Shown: positions 1 to 12,881 of the stretch, piece by piece | Position numbering within the stretch: position 1 is the first letter of the stretch | How the letters are laid out: the number at the start of each line of letters is the position of its first letter | DNA from: Wuchereria bancrofti | Taxonomy: Eukaryota; Nematoda; Chromadorea; Rhabditida; Onchocercidae | Length of the DNA: 64,000 bases | NCBI GenBank assembly: GCA_005281725.1 | Contig: SSBO01000012.1 | Location: forward strand, 14,251,088-14,315,087 | Reading direction: 5' to 3' | Notes under the pieces: model-generated | What the model was told of the DNA's origin: nothing | The model's database searches: none | The model's input: only the letters and a program-made list of their open reading frames with translations | Position numbers and translations under genes: made by a program

Positions 1-666
1 TAAAATTTCTTTGATTATTAAATATATTTATGCATATTCTTATCTTCCTACACTTAATTAAATATGGATGAAATCAGGGCAATAAATGTTTTGTTGAATA
101 AAGAAGAGACCAAATGGCTTAAATGAATTCAATTAATTGCTCATCGCAGCAATTCCATACGCTATGCAAATAAAATTACTCTAAAGCAGTGATATGGAAT
201 GAATGCTAATTATGTTAAAGCATAAATTTAAGCAAAAATATAAAAATATAAATTCAATTTGTCAACATGCAGCAATAAACAATAAATCTTGCAAGTGTGT
301 TAATTTCAAATGTAACATTGAATTATGAAAATGATAAAGTTTGTAATTTTTAGGCTGATTTGAGATGAATTCGAAATTTGAACTTAATTTTCTTTCGTTT
401 ATCTGAAGTTCATTTGGACAAACTCAGCTTGCGATAGATTTCATTATATTAATTGATTTGAACTAAGATTTTTTAATTCAAAGTATTCGGTTGACCTATT
501 CAAATTATTTCCCTTATTTCCCTTAATTATTTCAGCATCAAATTGCTCAGTTTCATTTAAAACTTGCAATAATAAAATTTAAATTTTTTTATATTGAATT
601 TAATTTAAATAGTTTGCAACTTTTACGAGAAGAAAAAGTTGATGCAAAAATAATTTATCAAATAAC
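1..666 (-). other. intron 1 of the DDR-like gene (partial)
   Basis: This AT-rich stretch follows the donor site of the DDR first exon on the minus strand and would be intron 1, running off the left edge. I looked on the minus strand for the continuation of the discoidin domain (the part with the conserved Gly-Ala-Trp-Cys segment) and did not find it, so the next exon is probably outside the window. Confidence 0.5.
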
Positions 667-848
667 CTAGAATTCTGTGGCCCAGTAGTGTCTTTATCAT
701 GACTTGAACTTGCTGACAATTGATTGTCTTTGATAAGACCTGACTCCATACCCAGCGGGTTTGCACATTCTTCTGAAAATACTATAAAAAAATTAATATT
801 ATAAATAAATAAAATAGATAAATAGGAAGAATTTAAAAACTTTCTCAT
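667..848 (-). CDS. ddr: discoidin domain receptor (DDR-like) tyrosine kinase, first coding exon, partial
   Basis: The exon starts with ATG at 848 and encodes a hydrophobic signal peptide of about 25 residues, then ECANPLGMESGLIKD and QLSASSSHD, ending GPQNS. This is the start of a F5/8 type C (discoidin) domain as found in DDR receptors: a Cys and Pro-Leu-Gly-Met/Leu, then the Ser-Ala-Ser-Ser-Ser strand, then the Gly-Pro-Gln-Asn-(S/A)-Arg turn. The exon ends at 667 with an AG|GTTATT donor in phase 2, splitting the Arg codon. DDR proteins are single-pass collagen-binding receptor tyrosine kinases at the cell surface; in C. elegans DDR-1 and DDR-2 act in axon guidance and regeneration. The kinase domain and most of the ectodomain lie left of the window. 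The discoidin start is well supported; which DDR paralogue this is cannot be told. Confidence 0.85.
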
Positions 849-1202
849 TATTCAAAAAAAGAAGGAAAGAGAAGAGATCCCTTTATGAAAAACCAAGAAA
901 AAAAGGGAAAAGAAAAAAGAAAGGGAAAGAATTTAATTATAGGAAATTAGCAATGAAATAAATTTCTATTCATTGTACTGTCTCATCATTTTAATTTCAG
1001 AAATGTATCATATCGTATTTAATTAATGGCGTCGGCTAATGGTAAATTATATGTTTGTATTCAGAATTGGTCATCCCTTTTCCATTTAATCATAACCTAT
1101 TTAGCTGTGCTACTCTATTACTTCCATTTTCTATTTCTAATATCTTCAAATCAATCTTCTTTTAGTCAGAAAGAAATAAGGAAACAAAAACTACTATAAG
1201 CT

Positions 1203-1215
1203 TAACCTTTGACCT
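1203..1215 (-). promoter_or_regulatory. candidate DR1 nuclear-receptor site
   Basis: Read on the minus strand the site is AGGTCAAAGGTTA: two AGGTCA-like half-sites one base apart (DR1), the arrangement bound by HNF4/RXR-type nuclear receptors. It lies about 355 bp upstream of the DDR-like start codon. Such a 13-mer can occur by chance, so it is only a candidate. Confidence 0.25.
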
Positions 1216-4200
1216 CTCTCAAAGACCCATTCCTATTGTTCACGAGCAAACAAATAGAACAATACAAGAAGTATTTGCTTATTGCAATTTAGATAGCAAC
1301 TATTACTCTACAGTGGTAGTATATTCGGAAGGAATTCGGATATCCGTACTCAATAATAGTTTTTCGAAGTTTTATAAGTGAAGATAAACAATGCTCTAAA
1401 CAAAGTTAGTCCTATAGTAATATTCATCTTAATTAATGAAATATTATTTAAGATGAAAATGTGTATGGTACGGTATTTCGTAAATCAACGGGATTAGAAG
1501 TCAAAAGAAAAATAATTTTCATTAATATTAAATTTATTGGACAATTTTCTTTTTCTATTTCTTCCTTAGAAGTTATTAAAAAATTATCTTAACAGATGGT
1601 ACCACAATGACACTTTTTATTGTTAATTATAAAAAGAACTATGATTTTTTTAGTAAGACAAACCAAAATATAATAAAATTTTAAATATAATAAAAGCAGT
1701 AAATAAAAATTTATAAATTTATCGCTTATTTTTATTTATTAAATTTCGTTTCTTTTTTATGTAAGAAGAAATAACAATTCAATCCAAGTAGAAAAGAAAA
1801 TTTTTAAATATTCCAAAAGTTTTCCTTATTTTATCCATTAAGAGAAAAAAGAAATGAAAAGAGATAAAATATCGATGATATCTTTTGGAAGAAATTCTTT
1901 TTTTATAACAAATTTTTTTTTTTATAAGATATTAAAAAATTTTGGAAAAAAAAAGGAAATTTTTTATGATATTAAAAAAATTTTTGGAAAACAGCACCTT
2001 AATTAAATTTATTACTTCAGCAACAGATGATGCCAGAGAAGAAGAAAGAAGTCATAAAATATTTACTACTAAAGGTTAATACTGATATTCATCATTTATC
2101 ATTTCCTTCCCATCATTTTTGCTATTATTTATACATTTTTATTTCACATATTAATGATAATAAAACGACAACGAAAACTAATTTCACATAAAATCATGCA
2201 ACTGAATAATACTTATTATTACTAATATTATTATTATTTTCCACTTATTATTGTTATTATTATTTTCTATTTATTATTATTGTTAATTATTACTATTATT
2301 AATCACTATTGTCTCCACTATTAAAATGAACTAAATTTTTTTCATGATATCATCAAAGGTTTCCCGAGCCTTTTTTTTGTAATCAAAATTGGAATTTTAC
2401 GTCTTTCATCGAAATATGTTAGACTACAAATTTTGTTGGAAATATTTTCATACTCATACTTAATAATAATTTTAAATATTTTACAATCATTTGAAAATAA
2501 ATGCAAATATTTAATCATCAAGTACTTCTAATTAAATCATTTCTAACCAAATAAAAGAATGGTATTTTCATTTGATGAAAAAAGTTGGAATATTTTTAGG
2601 TGAAAAAACTTCAACGTTTCAATAATTTCATTTTTTTCAGCGAAATTTATTCTCTGGAATATTTTTTGATAATATTAAATTGTGATAAAAATGTAAAATT
2701 AGAAAGAATCGAGTAAACTAAAAAAGGAATATTTTTCCACTCATTTCCGAACACTACTATTAAATTTACTAATATTTGTACTAAATTAAATTTAAGATAA
2801 TGATAAATTGAATTATGAATGAATTGAACGGAATAATTTCATCATTACAGACGATTTCAACGGTTTTTTCTTCCTTTTTTTTGAAGCTTAAATCAATAGT
2901 TAATTGAATTCCTCATAAATTTGACGCTTCATAATTTCGTTCAAAAAAAAAATTTTTTTTAAGAAAATAAATATTATTTTACTTTTCATCAAACTATTAT
3001 CATTATTACGATAGACTTACAATTATTTTTTTTTTTTTTGCTTTTTGTTTTATCTTTTAAGTCTTTAATTTGGGAAAGAAATTTTATGCTTAAAAGTATG
3101 AAAATATGGGTCATTTAAAAAAAAGTTGTTGAAATGAATTTTGTTGGAAATTTTTAACCAAAAAATGTTAACAGAATCTTTGCAATTATTTATTGAAACA
3201 TTTGTCATTCAGATGATGAATTTTTCTTCTTTTTCTGAAAAATTAAGCTTAAAACTTGGAAAGCGTAAATTTATTAAATTTTTTTTCAAATTTTACTTTT
3301 GAGATAGCAATTTATGAGATTGGCTAAATTTGAAAGGTTTCAATTTGTATTTGAAAAAAAAATGATCCTAGCAATTGTATTCTCATTTTTTTTTTGCATA
3401 GTATTTTATTTATTTTTACTTCGAATGATAGTGATTTATTGATTTCAGTACACAAATATCAGTACAACCTTGATGGAATTTATCCTTAAGGATGATTTAC
3501 AATTAGGGAGAAAGTGTTAGAGAAATAAATGGGATGATATGGCATCAGCCGTCTCGTAAAATCATCCCTTCAATTGATTTATTACTTTTCAGTCCTAATC
3601 AAAGGATTCACAGGTTAGGAGAAATTCTCGCAGCTACTTAGGCGGTAGCCTTTGGTTTTACTAGTAAATAAGCTTGCACGAAACAACTGACCTCTCTCTA
3701 CCGTAGTTGACCTCATTTTTATTTTTGATATTTTTACTGATAATTGTAACATTCATCTTTTTACCGATCATAGCACTCCAAAGTGATTAGTAAGGTTATA
3801 TTTTATACAATGTTTCTCCTAGGAAATTTCTGATAAGGAATGACAATATGGAACGAATTTTATTCTATCAATGAAACAATTCTATGATAACGGTTCAAAT
3901 CTTTGGGACTATGGAATTTCACAACACTTTGAGTTTAATTTTGAATCAATATTCAATCAATATCCCAGTTTCAAGCCCAATTTTATTAACTTGTATCGTA
4001 AATCTTGTAATCTTTTTTAAAAAGTTTATATATATTCTACACTTGAATTTGTTATCTAAAAATTAAAAGCTATTTCCGTCAATTCTATCGGTCGAAGGTC
4101 ACTGCTCCTTTTATGTCTTCGAAATATAATTTGCATGATGTGGGAACATATGGCTCAATATGATGACCAAGGTAATTGACATAAGCGGTCATTTTCCACT

Positions 4201-4246
4201 TAGTCATCCATCTACAAGATACTCTCAAGTACCGCTTCGATCACTG

Positions 4247-4260
4247 TCCACCGCGGTGGA
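4247..4260. repeat. 14-bp perfect palindrome
   Basis: TCCACCGCGGTGGA is its own reverse complement and is G+C-rich in very AT-rich surroundings. It sits in an island with other less AT-rich sequence (4080-4350). It could be a dimeric transcription-factor site; no family is assigned. Confidence 0.5.
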
Positions 4261-6497
4261 GTTAATTATTTCAAATTCTCTTCTCACACAAACTTATTAA
4301 TACTATCGAGCGAGAGGCACTTCAATTTCAATGACAACTTCGCTTTTCACTGTCATATCAGAGGTTTGAAATAGAATCACTTTTATTCTTCTAAAATATT
4401 TTAATTTTAAATCTGAATTGATTTCCAACTTTATAAATAATCATAGATCATGGATGAAAGTGACTCTATTTCAAGCAGTTTTCCTAATCAAAAGAAAAAG
4501 TTTTGATGCTTATCACAACTTCACGACAAAATCTTCCACTGTATATCCGGAAATTTTTTTATGTTAATAATAAGTTTAAATTGAGGGTACAAGTTCAAAC
4601 TGTGATTGTCGAAATCAAATAAACAACAATTTTGATTGAAATGTATAATAGCTGCACTAAATTTTGTGTATCTTTTTGAAAATAAACCGTTTGTTATCTA
4701 TTAAACGTGAAAAAAAAAGATGAAAAACAGAATTTTATATTAGAAAAGAAAAAGGAATCAGTTCTCCTTGTCTTATGTATTTTAGAATTAAAATGAAGTC
4801 TAACATGTAATATTTTAGGCATATAACGAAATTAAAAAAAGCTAGCAAGCTAGTCAATTATTCCTAAGGCATTCTTAGAAAGTTTAAAATTTGACATCAA
4901 AAAAGTTTCAGATATAATAATTATAAGTAATAATAAACAAATAAATAAATACACAAATAATAATAAAAGACAACTGATACTTGTAAATAATTCTTCCAAA
5001 TAATTTCAATTAATTGACCCCGTATTTGACTACTCATTTAATCAATAATCATACAACTTTATACCATTAATGCATCGTGTCTATGTAAATAGTAATCACA
5101 GCTCATAAAAGTTGTTATTAGACATTATCAATTGATAATAATAAAAATGGGATGAACTATAAAGACTAACCGCTTTTTCCTTTAAATTTTCCCTTCAAAA
5201 ATACTTTTTCTGTATAGCAAAAATAAATAATAAAAGTTTTTTTTTGTTGACAAGAAGATACAACAGAATATCAGAAATCAATCACATAAATAATGCTTAA
5301 TTTTTATATAATACTTTTATTTAATCGTTAAAGAATATATTTGTAAACAACATGACAAATAATTATTTATTCCTTCCTTATTTTTATTATTGGAATATTA
5401 TAAAGCACTAATATGTTATGATGAAAAAAATTTTTAATTTCTTTAATTATTTGTTTGTTTTTAATTGTTTATTTGTTATTTATTTTTAATCATGTTCAAA
5501 TTCTCATGCCATTGTCCTTTTAATTCTGCATTTGATAAATTAATCTTATGTAATTTTTAAAAAGAAAAAAGGGGTCCTTTTTATAAAAATGATTCACTAT
5601 CAGGATAATACAATTGTTAAAACTTTTTCTGCAGTACTAATTTCTCGATATTAAGGAAATTATCAACTGTTTTGTCATATAAAACGTTAAATTAAATGAG
5701 AACTTTGTTAGCATTTATAAAATGCAATTGAGCAATAAACTATGGCTCATTAACGAATAGTTTATGCTTACATAAATTTATTCATCCATGGATAACAAGA
5801 TTGCTATTTCTGGGCCTTCTTTCCTCTCTCCCTAAAGTGTCAAAACAAATCGTAAAAATTACCATGTAAAATAAACTAAATGATTTGAGAAATGTAAGCA
5901 TAAACAAGGCTGTTTATCATTTAATAGTTTCATCTTAACTTATAGTTAGATCAATGTTTTTTAAATTTTATTAACTTGGTAGTTCAAACAAATTTGAAAC
6001 TATCACATGGAAATGCTCTTTTTTTATCATTAATTTGTATTAATTAACATAAAACAAACTTACTTAAACTGAAAGGAAACGTTTCTTGCAATTCGATTAA
6101 TAGGACGAGCAATAAACTAAGCAGATTCGCCATGCACTACTACTGACATTGGAATATAGTTAACCCTGAAATTTAAGAAAATGCAAATTTCAAAATATAA
6201 ACAAATAAAAATGAATTGTTGAATAACCGTTTCAGAACTATGAAATCCAAAAATTTCATATTCATTTTTTTTAAAACATTTTTTGTACTTTTAAACTACA
6301 ATATATGATTAGAATTCATAGATTATCTGATATGAAATTAATTCAAAACTGTAAATACACTTTAAATTATTTAATTTTAGGTGATGGAGAGATTGATTAG
6401 GAATAATTATGCAACGAAGAGACGACAAAGAGAGAAGGAGAAGGAATACCTTTTATTAATCCTTATGGATGGATCGTCCTATAATTATGGTACTATA

Positions 6498-6603
6498 GAG
6501 GAACATTAAGAATACAAAGAGAACAAGGAGAGATGGACACGCTTACAGTACTATCAACAGCTTATCATAGTGGTTTATCAGGAACTGAATCATATACATA
6601 AGG
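6498..6603 (+). CDS. weak candidate terminal exon (unrecognised)
   Basis: After a possible acceptor (ACTATAG) an open frame runs to a TAA at 6601-6603 and ends MDTLTVLSTAYHSGLSGTES-Y-T. The sequence is less AT-rich and more coding-like than its surroundings. Just upstream (about 6381-6510) another frame is open after a TTTAG acceptor and encodes a charged stretch with RRQREKEKEY. The two frames differ, so a continuous gene is not proven. The end of this candidate lies inside the duplicated block, so it is present again near 8225-8299 without its 5' part. No family recognised. Confidence 0.22.
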
Positions 6604-8223
6604 TTAGGAAATTTTGAAATAACTGCTAATGACAATAATGTTAGTAATAATGATAATAGTAATAACGATGATAATAATGATAATAATAGCAATAATAATA
6701 ATTGATAATAAATAATAACAATAAAAATAATAGTAATAACAAAATAAATAAATGAATAAATAAGTAAATAATGACAGTGACAATAATGAGGAAAAAGTGT
6801 AATATTAGGATGTATCTAATATTTTATGGTATTAAATTAGGGATATAATTTCAATTCATTCAATGAAAGTTAATATCATCGTGTGGTGCAAAATGTATGC
6901 TCTACATATATGGCTTTTTCTTTCTCTCTCATTCTCTCTTGAAATTAAAGAGAAAATAAAGTTTTTCATCCCTTCTTATTCTAAATTGACTACAGAAAAA
7001 ACGAAAAAGAAAAGAAATGAAATTCTACTGGGAATTTGTATAAAATCCGAAATGTGAAATGAATTTTGTTTTATTCTTATTTCCATAAAAATGCTTTTCT
7101 TCCCTTTTCATTTTCATTTTAATTATTATTTTATATTTTTAGGAATAATGAAAATGATTTGTTTAAATATTAAAAATGAGAAAAAGAAGTTTAGAATGAT
7201 GAAATGTGAAATAAATAATAATTATCCATACATATTTCCATATCTTTTCAACTCTTTTTCCCTTTATTACTATACTCCTCAAACTAATAATATATCATTC
7301 AAAAAAAAAACTCATTCATCCTTCCATTTCTCTTTGCTTTTTCATTGTCCGAATTTTTTTTCCTTCTTAGAGATTGAAATAATCTGAAATTGAAATAATC
7401 GTTGCATTAATTGATCTCAAAAATTACCACTACTACTGTACTGTATTAACACTACAATGCTACTGTTCTACCACAGTATCATTATCCCTACTGTACTACG
7501 ATCACTACTGTACTACCATTATCACTACTGTTTTTTCTTATTTTTTGAAAAGAAAAAATCAGCAAAAGAAAAATTCATGAGAAAGAAATTTCTTGCAGTT
7601 TACAAATCTTTTTTGGTTTCATTCCTTTTAAATTTCAAGGATTTATTATTAATTATGCATAAAATAACAAATGATAAACGATATGAATAAGTTGCATGGC
7701 AATGAAAATGCTTAAATGAAGTCTTTCATGCTAGTTTGCGCTAACTAACAATTCAATGAACCTTTTCCATTTCCTAAAATGGTTTGTACAAATATTCAGA
7801 TGCATTCAAGCGCAAAATAATTTGTAGTTGAAAATTAATTTTCATAGGAAGTCTAATATATGGATTGTGTACATATGCTAATGAGTAGTAATTGAACTTC
7901 ATTGTAATTTAGAAAAAAGAAAGGATAAAGGTTGAAATGGTAGAAGTGTAGTTTAAAGAATGGAAGAAATCCGGAATAGAATCTACAATTTTAGAAGGGT
8001 TTTAGGAAGCCAATTATCTACACTGAATGCCGGAAGTAGTGAAACAAATTATTCAACATATTTCAGTCAATATTTGTAATAGTATGCTTTCTTCAAATAG
8101 AAAAAAATTAGCTTCCGGTATGTAGCGAATAATTTCACAATGTTAAAACTCCATTATTTTGTATACTTATCGTTGGAATACCTAAACGAAATGTTATCAT
8201 TTATTCGGTTTGGAATACTTCCG
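6529..8223 (+). repeat. 1,695-bp duplicated block, copy 1
   Basis: The block begins AGAGATGGACACGC and ends GGAATACTTCCG. It recurs at 8225-9919 with a constant offset of 1,696 bases, and all conceptual reading frames in it are identical in both copies. No target-site duplication, terminal repeats or transposase are seen. The simplest reading is that this is the right end of one contig overlapping the left end of the next. The block contains AAT/GAT triplet-rich DNA and no supported gene. Confidence 0.97.
6640..6735 (+). repeat. AAT/GAT triplet-rich tract
   Basis: Imperfect runs of AATAATGATAATAG-type triplets. The tract is repeated in the second copy of the duplicated block at about 8336-8431. 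Ordinary low-complexity DNA. Confidence 0.8.
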
Positions 8224-8224
8224 N
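8224..8224. other. assembly gap or contig join (single N)
   Basis: The only ambiguous base seen lies exactly between the two copies of the 1,695-bp block. This placement is what one expects from scaffolding two contigs whose ends overlap but were not collapsed. Confidence 0.9.
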
Positions 8225-9919
8225 AGAGATGGACACGCTTACAGTACTATCAACAGCTTATCATAGTGGTTTATCAGGAACTGAATCATATACATAAGGT
8301 TAGGAAATTTTGAAATAACTGCTAATGACAATAATGTTAGTAATAATGATAATAGTAATAACGATGATAATAATGATAATAATAGCAATAATAATAATTG
8401 ATAATAAATAATAACAATAAAAATAATAGTAATAACAAAATAAATAAATGAATAAATAAGTAAATAATGACAGTGACAATAATGAGGAAAAAGTGTAATA
8501 TTAGGATGTATCTAATATTTTATGGTATTAAATTAGGGATATAATTTCAATTCATTCAATGAAAGTTAATATCATCGTGTGGTGCAAAATGTATGCTCTA
8601 CATATATGGCTTTTTCTTTCTCTCTCATTCTCTCTTGAAATTAAAGAGAAAATAAAGTTTTTCATCCCTTCTTATTCTAAATTGACTACAGAAAAAACGA
8701 AAAAGAAAAGAAATGAAATTCTACTGGGAATTTGTATAAAATCCGAAATGTGAAATGAATTTTGTTTTATTCTTATTTCCATAAAAATGCTTTTCTTCCC
8801 TTTTCATTTTCATTTTAATTATTATTTTATATTTTTAGGAATAATGAAAATGATTTGTTTAAATATTAAAAATGAGAAAAAGAAGTTTAGAATGATGAAA
8901 TGTGAAATAAATAATAATTATCCATACATATTTCCATATCTTTTCAACTCTTTTTCCCTTTATTACTATACTCCTCAAACTAATAATATATCATTCAAAA
9001 AAAAAACTCATTCATCCTTCCATTTCTCTTTGCTTTTTCATTGTCCGAATTTTTTTTCCTTCTTAGAGATTGAAATAATCTGAAATTGAAATAATCGTTG
9101 CATTAATTGATCTCAAAAATTACCACTACTACTGTACTGTATTAACACTACAATGCTACTGTTCTACCACAGTATCATTATCCCTACTGTACTACGATCA
9201 CTACTGTACTACCATTATCACTACTGTTTTTTCTTATTTTTTGAAAAGAAAAAATCAGCAAAAGAAAAATTCATGAGAAAGAAATTTCTTGCAGTTTACA
9301 AATCTTTTTTGGTTTCATTCCTTTTAAATTTCAAGGATTTATTATTAATTATGCATAAAATAACAAATGATAAACGATATGAATAAGTTGCATGGCAATG
9401 AAAATGCTTAAATGAAGTCTTTCATGCTAGTTTGCGCTAACTAACAATTCAATGAACCTTTTCCATTTCCTAAAATGGTTTGTACAAATATTCAGATGCA
9501 TTCAAGCGCAAAATAATTTGTAGTTGAAAATTAATTTTCATAGGAAGTCTAATATATGGATTGTGTACATATGCTAATGAGTAGTAATTGAACTTCATTG
9601 TAATTTAGAAAAAAGAAAGGATAAAGGTTGAAATGGTAGAAGTGTAGTTTAAAGAATGGAAGAAATCCGGAATAGAATCTACAATTTTAGAAGGGTTTTA
9701 GGAAGCCAATTATCTACACTGAATGCCGGAAGTAGTGAAACAAATTATTCAACATATTTCAGTCAATATTTGTAATAGTATGCTTTCTTCAAATAGAAAA
9801 AAATTAGCTTCCGGTATGTAGCGAATAATTTCACAATGTTAAAACTCCATTATTTTGTATACTTATCGTTGGAATACCTAAACGAAATGTTATCATTTAT
9901 TCGGTTTGGAATACTTCCG
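8225..9919 (+). repeat. 1,695-bp duplicated block, copy 2
   Basis: Second copy of the block at 6529-8223. Left-flanking sequence is absent (the N) while the right flank continues normally from GTCACATCAATGAGG, whereas copy 1 ends at the N. This asymmetry supports an assembly overlap rather than a biological tandem duplication. Confidence 0.97.
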
Positions 9920-12881
9920 TCACATCAATGAGGTGAAATTTTTTCTGAGTACAGTTTAAAATTTTTAAATTTCCTCATATTTATTGCAAAAATTGAATGT
10001 TATGATTATAATTATTTTATCTTTTACTTTCGTATGGTTTTAAAGATTTGATAAAAAATAAGAATGTCACAGCATATATATATATATATATATTATCTCC
10101 CTCTTCAACTATTCTTTTATTGAATACATAGCAACGTTTCAAAAATTTATTTCAGGCTATCAGAAACATTTGCAAAACTTTTTCTTTTATAATAGGATGA
10201 AGAAATAAATAGAAAAGGAAAATGTCTATTAATCATTCCTTTCCATCTGAATTACAACGCGTATATTACATTTTCTTCCAAATATACTCCCAATTGAAAT
10301 AAAATTGAATCAGTAATGTCTATGGTTCAACACTACCAAACGGTTGGAAAGTTAATTAGTTGAATATTTTGAATGAATCAATATTGCGCCATATTTCAAC
10401 AAGTATTATACTACAATAGAGCAGAAAAAATAAATGAACTAAGGAAGTAAGTGATATATATACGGGAGAAAATGGATAATAAGAAGTAATGGCACCACAA
10501 TATAGTTATAAATCAGTCGAATAGTTGGCAAGTTAAACTTGGGCCACATATACGTATTAAATTGGTACCGCAAATTCTATCAGTGATTGAGATGCGTGTT
10601 CTGCTAACATTCATGACTATAACTAAATTCATTCATAAATGATTAAACATATATTACTGTAGAAAGAAAAGGTTGACAATTTTGCATTCAATGTAAAAAT
10701 ATTCGAAGACGAAATCAAAGGAAACATGAAATGATGAAATCGAACAGAAATAGTGATAATGATGATTTCCTATCATAGTAAATTTTCATTTTTAACTATT
10801 GTTTATCCTGTGAAAAAGTGCTTATCAATTAAAAAAAGTGAAATTATCCTTTCAATTAAGATATCACAAAGACAAGCTTCAAGATCTGAACCAGCCCTAA
10901 TTCAAAAAAGTTTAAGCTTTCACCGTTACTACAAGTTTGCAAATTTCATTGCCAAATTTTGCAATGTTTAATCGATATATTTGACATAACAAAAAATGAA
11001 ATGAAAGGTTTAGCTTATCTTTAATGAGATCGTATAAGATGGATAATTACAATAATTTTGATGATTTTTCAATTTTTTATTAGCATATAAAAACTGATAT
11101 TAATAAATAAGTGCAATAATAGCTATCGTTCTGTAACATATAATACGAATAAATTTTAAGTATTTATATAATAATAACAAAATTTTGACTTCAATTATTC
11201 CAAGTACTTCAAAAAACTTTAATTGTCTAGAGTTTTAAACTTTAAAACTGAAAAGAGCTAGCAATGATGTAATGATATTTATATACGATATATCAACTTT
11301 AAATCCTTAAGATAATACTACTGATTGTATGACAAAGTGATTTGTATAAATTTCAGTTTTAAAAATAATTTCAGATAAGATATTCAAATAGTATTGACAA
11401 CATACATGGTAAATGAATACAAATCAAAAATTCATTAGTATTTTTCAGCACATTTCATTCAAATGGCAATTTTCGACTAAGCTTTTTAGGCATTGTAAAA
11501 TTATTTACTGAATGAAAAAGGAAGTGAAAAAAGAGACAGAAAAGGAGAATCAATGAGAGAAATGAAATGAATTGAGAAGGAAATGAAGGAAGAATATGAA
11601 TTGTACTAAGCCTTAATAATAACAGTTGTATAGTGCATTGGAAAGTAAAAGAGATCATTCATTCAAAAGCAACCATTAAACATTTGAGTTTTTGTACGAA
11701 ATGACAAAGAAATTGATTAAAGAGATGAATTAATTGTTATTAGGTTTTATCATGATTTGTTTCATGATATTAACATTTTTCAATAATGATAGAATGGGTG
11801 GGAAAATTTGAGAGATACTAGAAATATTTATTGAGTAATTTAAGATTTTGTCATGAAATATCATTATTTGATAATAATTTAGGATATGAGTAAAAAATTC
11901 GCAAAATGTTGCAAATATTTGTGACTATTTAGTATGAAACTAATTTTATTTTTATTTTTAAAATTACAAAAATGAAACAAATAAATAAATAAATATATAT
12001 ATAATTAAATGGTGAAATAAAAGATCAATGTATTGTTTGGAAATTATCCTCATTGGAGTTAATTCAATCAATCAATTCAGCAAGTTATTGTATCAGATAA
12101 AGAATTAAGTGATAAGAAAATAAAATAAAATGCTTAAAATTCATTTCATTCAAACGATAAAATCTTTTTAATGTTAATGATTCTAACAATAATCTTGAAA
12201 TTTATAAAGCGATAAAAATTAACACGAATAAAAATTAATTCATTGATTTTTAGAAGCAAGTTTATTAATTCAAATTCGAATTTTATATTATAATTTTAAA
12301 GTGTACATATAGAATGATAAATTTGACTTGATGTAAATTATTACGTTATCACATTTCAGATTAAACATAGGTATTGCTTTATTATCAAATATTTCTAAGA
12401 CTATAAATGAAAAGTCAGCAAATTTGAATCAAAAAGAAAAATTATGGAATTAAATTTCGAAATCAAATTTTTGAAAATTAAATTTTTTAACAGTTAATGA
12501 AGTAAAAATTTGTTTATCACAGTCAATGCATAGCATTCTTTTTTTTTGCAAGTTTAAAATTCATATTTGTTTAGAAATACTTCAAATAAATTTGAAAAAA
12601 AAAAACTCGAAATAAATTGATGCTAATTGACATGATCAACTTTCACAGCTATATGAAAAACAAATGAAATAAAGCATATTATCTAAAATAATAAGAAAAA
12701 TTATGAATGAAAATGAAAGGAAAAAAATTGGAAATGATTAGGAATGAAAAAGAACGAAAGATCCGATTGCTCGATAAAATAACTTTTTTGCTCTCGCGAT
12801 CTAGGTACCGATCGGATGAATAGATACGACTAATTCTCATTTATCTCCTCCTTCTCCTCATATTTCAACTTTTCCTTTTAG
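9920..12881. other. intergenic or intronic DNA, no supported exon
   Basis: AT-rich sequence with an AT dinucleotide run at 10074-10093. Short reading frames here are rich in Ile, Lys and Asn, as expected by chance. If the exon at 12882 has upstream exons they may lie here, but none could be supported. Confidence 0.5.
10074..10093. repeat. (AT)10 microsatellite
   Basis: Uninterrupted AT dinucleotides over 20 bases. Confidence 0.9.

Larger units (their letters stand above)
849..6497. other. gene-poor intergenic region upstream of the DDR-like gene
   Basis: No coding exon could be supported here. The stretch is very AT-rich with A and T homopolymer runs and TTA/ATT triplet runs around 2210-2310. 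Two slightly less AT-rich islands stand out: about 3470-3720, with two TGACCT half-sites, and about 4080-4350, with a 14-bp palindrome. These could be regulatory DNA of the divergently placed DDR-like gene, but there is no direct proof. Confidence 0.5.

Noticed and set aside
6863..7690. Three plus-strand frames (64-98 codons), each present twice
   Set aside because: Composition is low-complexity (Phe, Lys, Tyr, Asn), and the second set exists only because of the duplicated block.
10513..10614. 33-residue minus-strand frame with ITDRICGTNLIRICG, briefly considered an insulin-like B chain
   Set aside because: The Cys spacing is too short for an insulin B chain unless an intron splits it, and no A-chain exon with a CC motif was found nearby.
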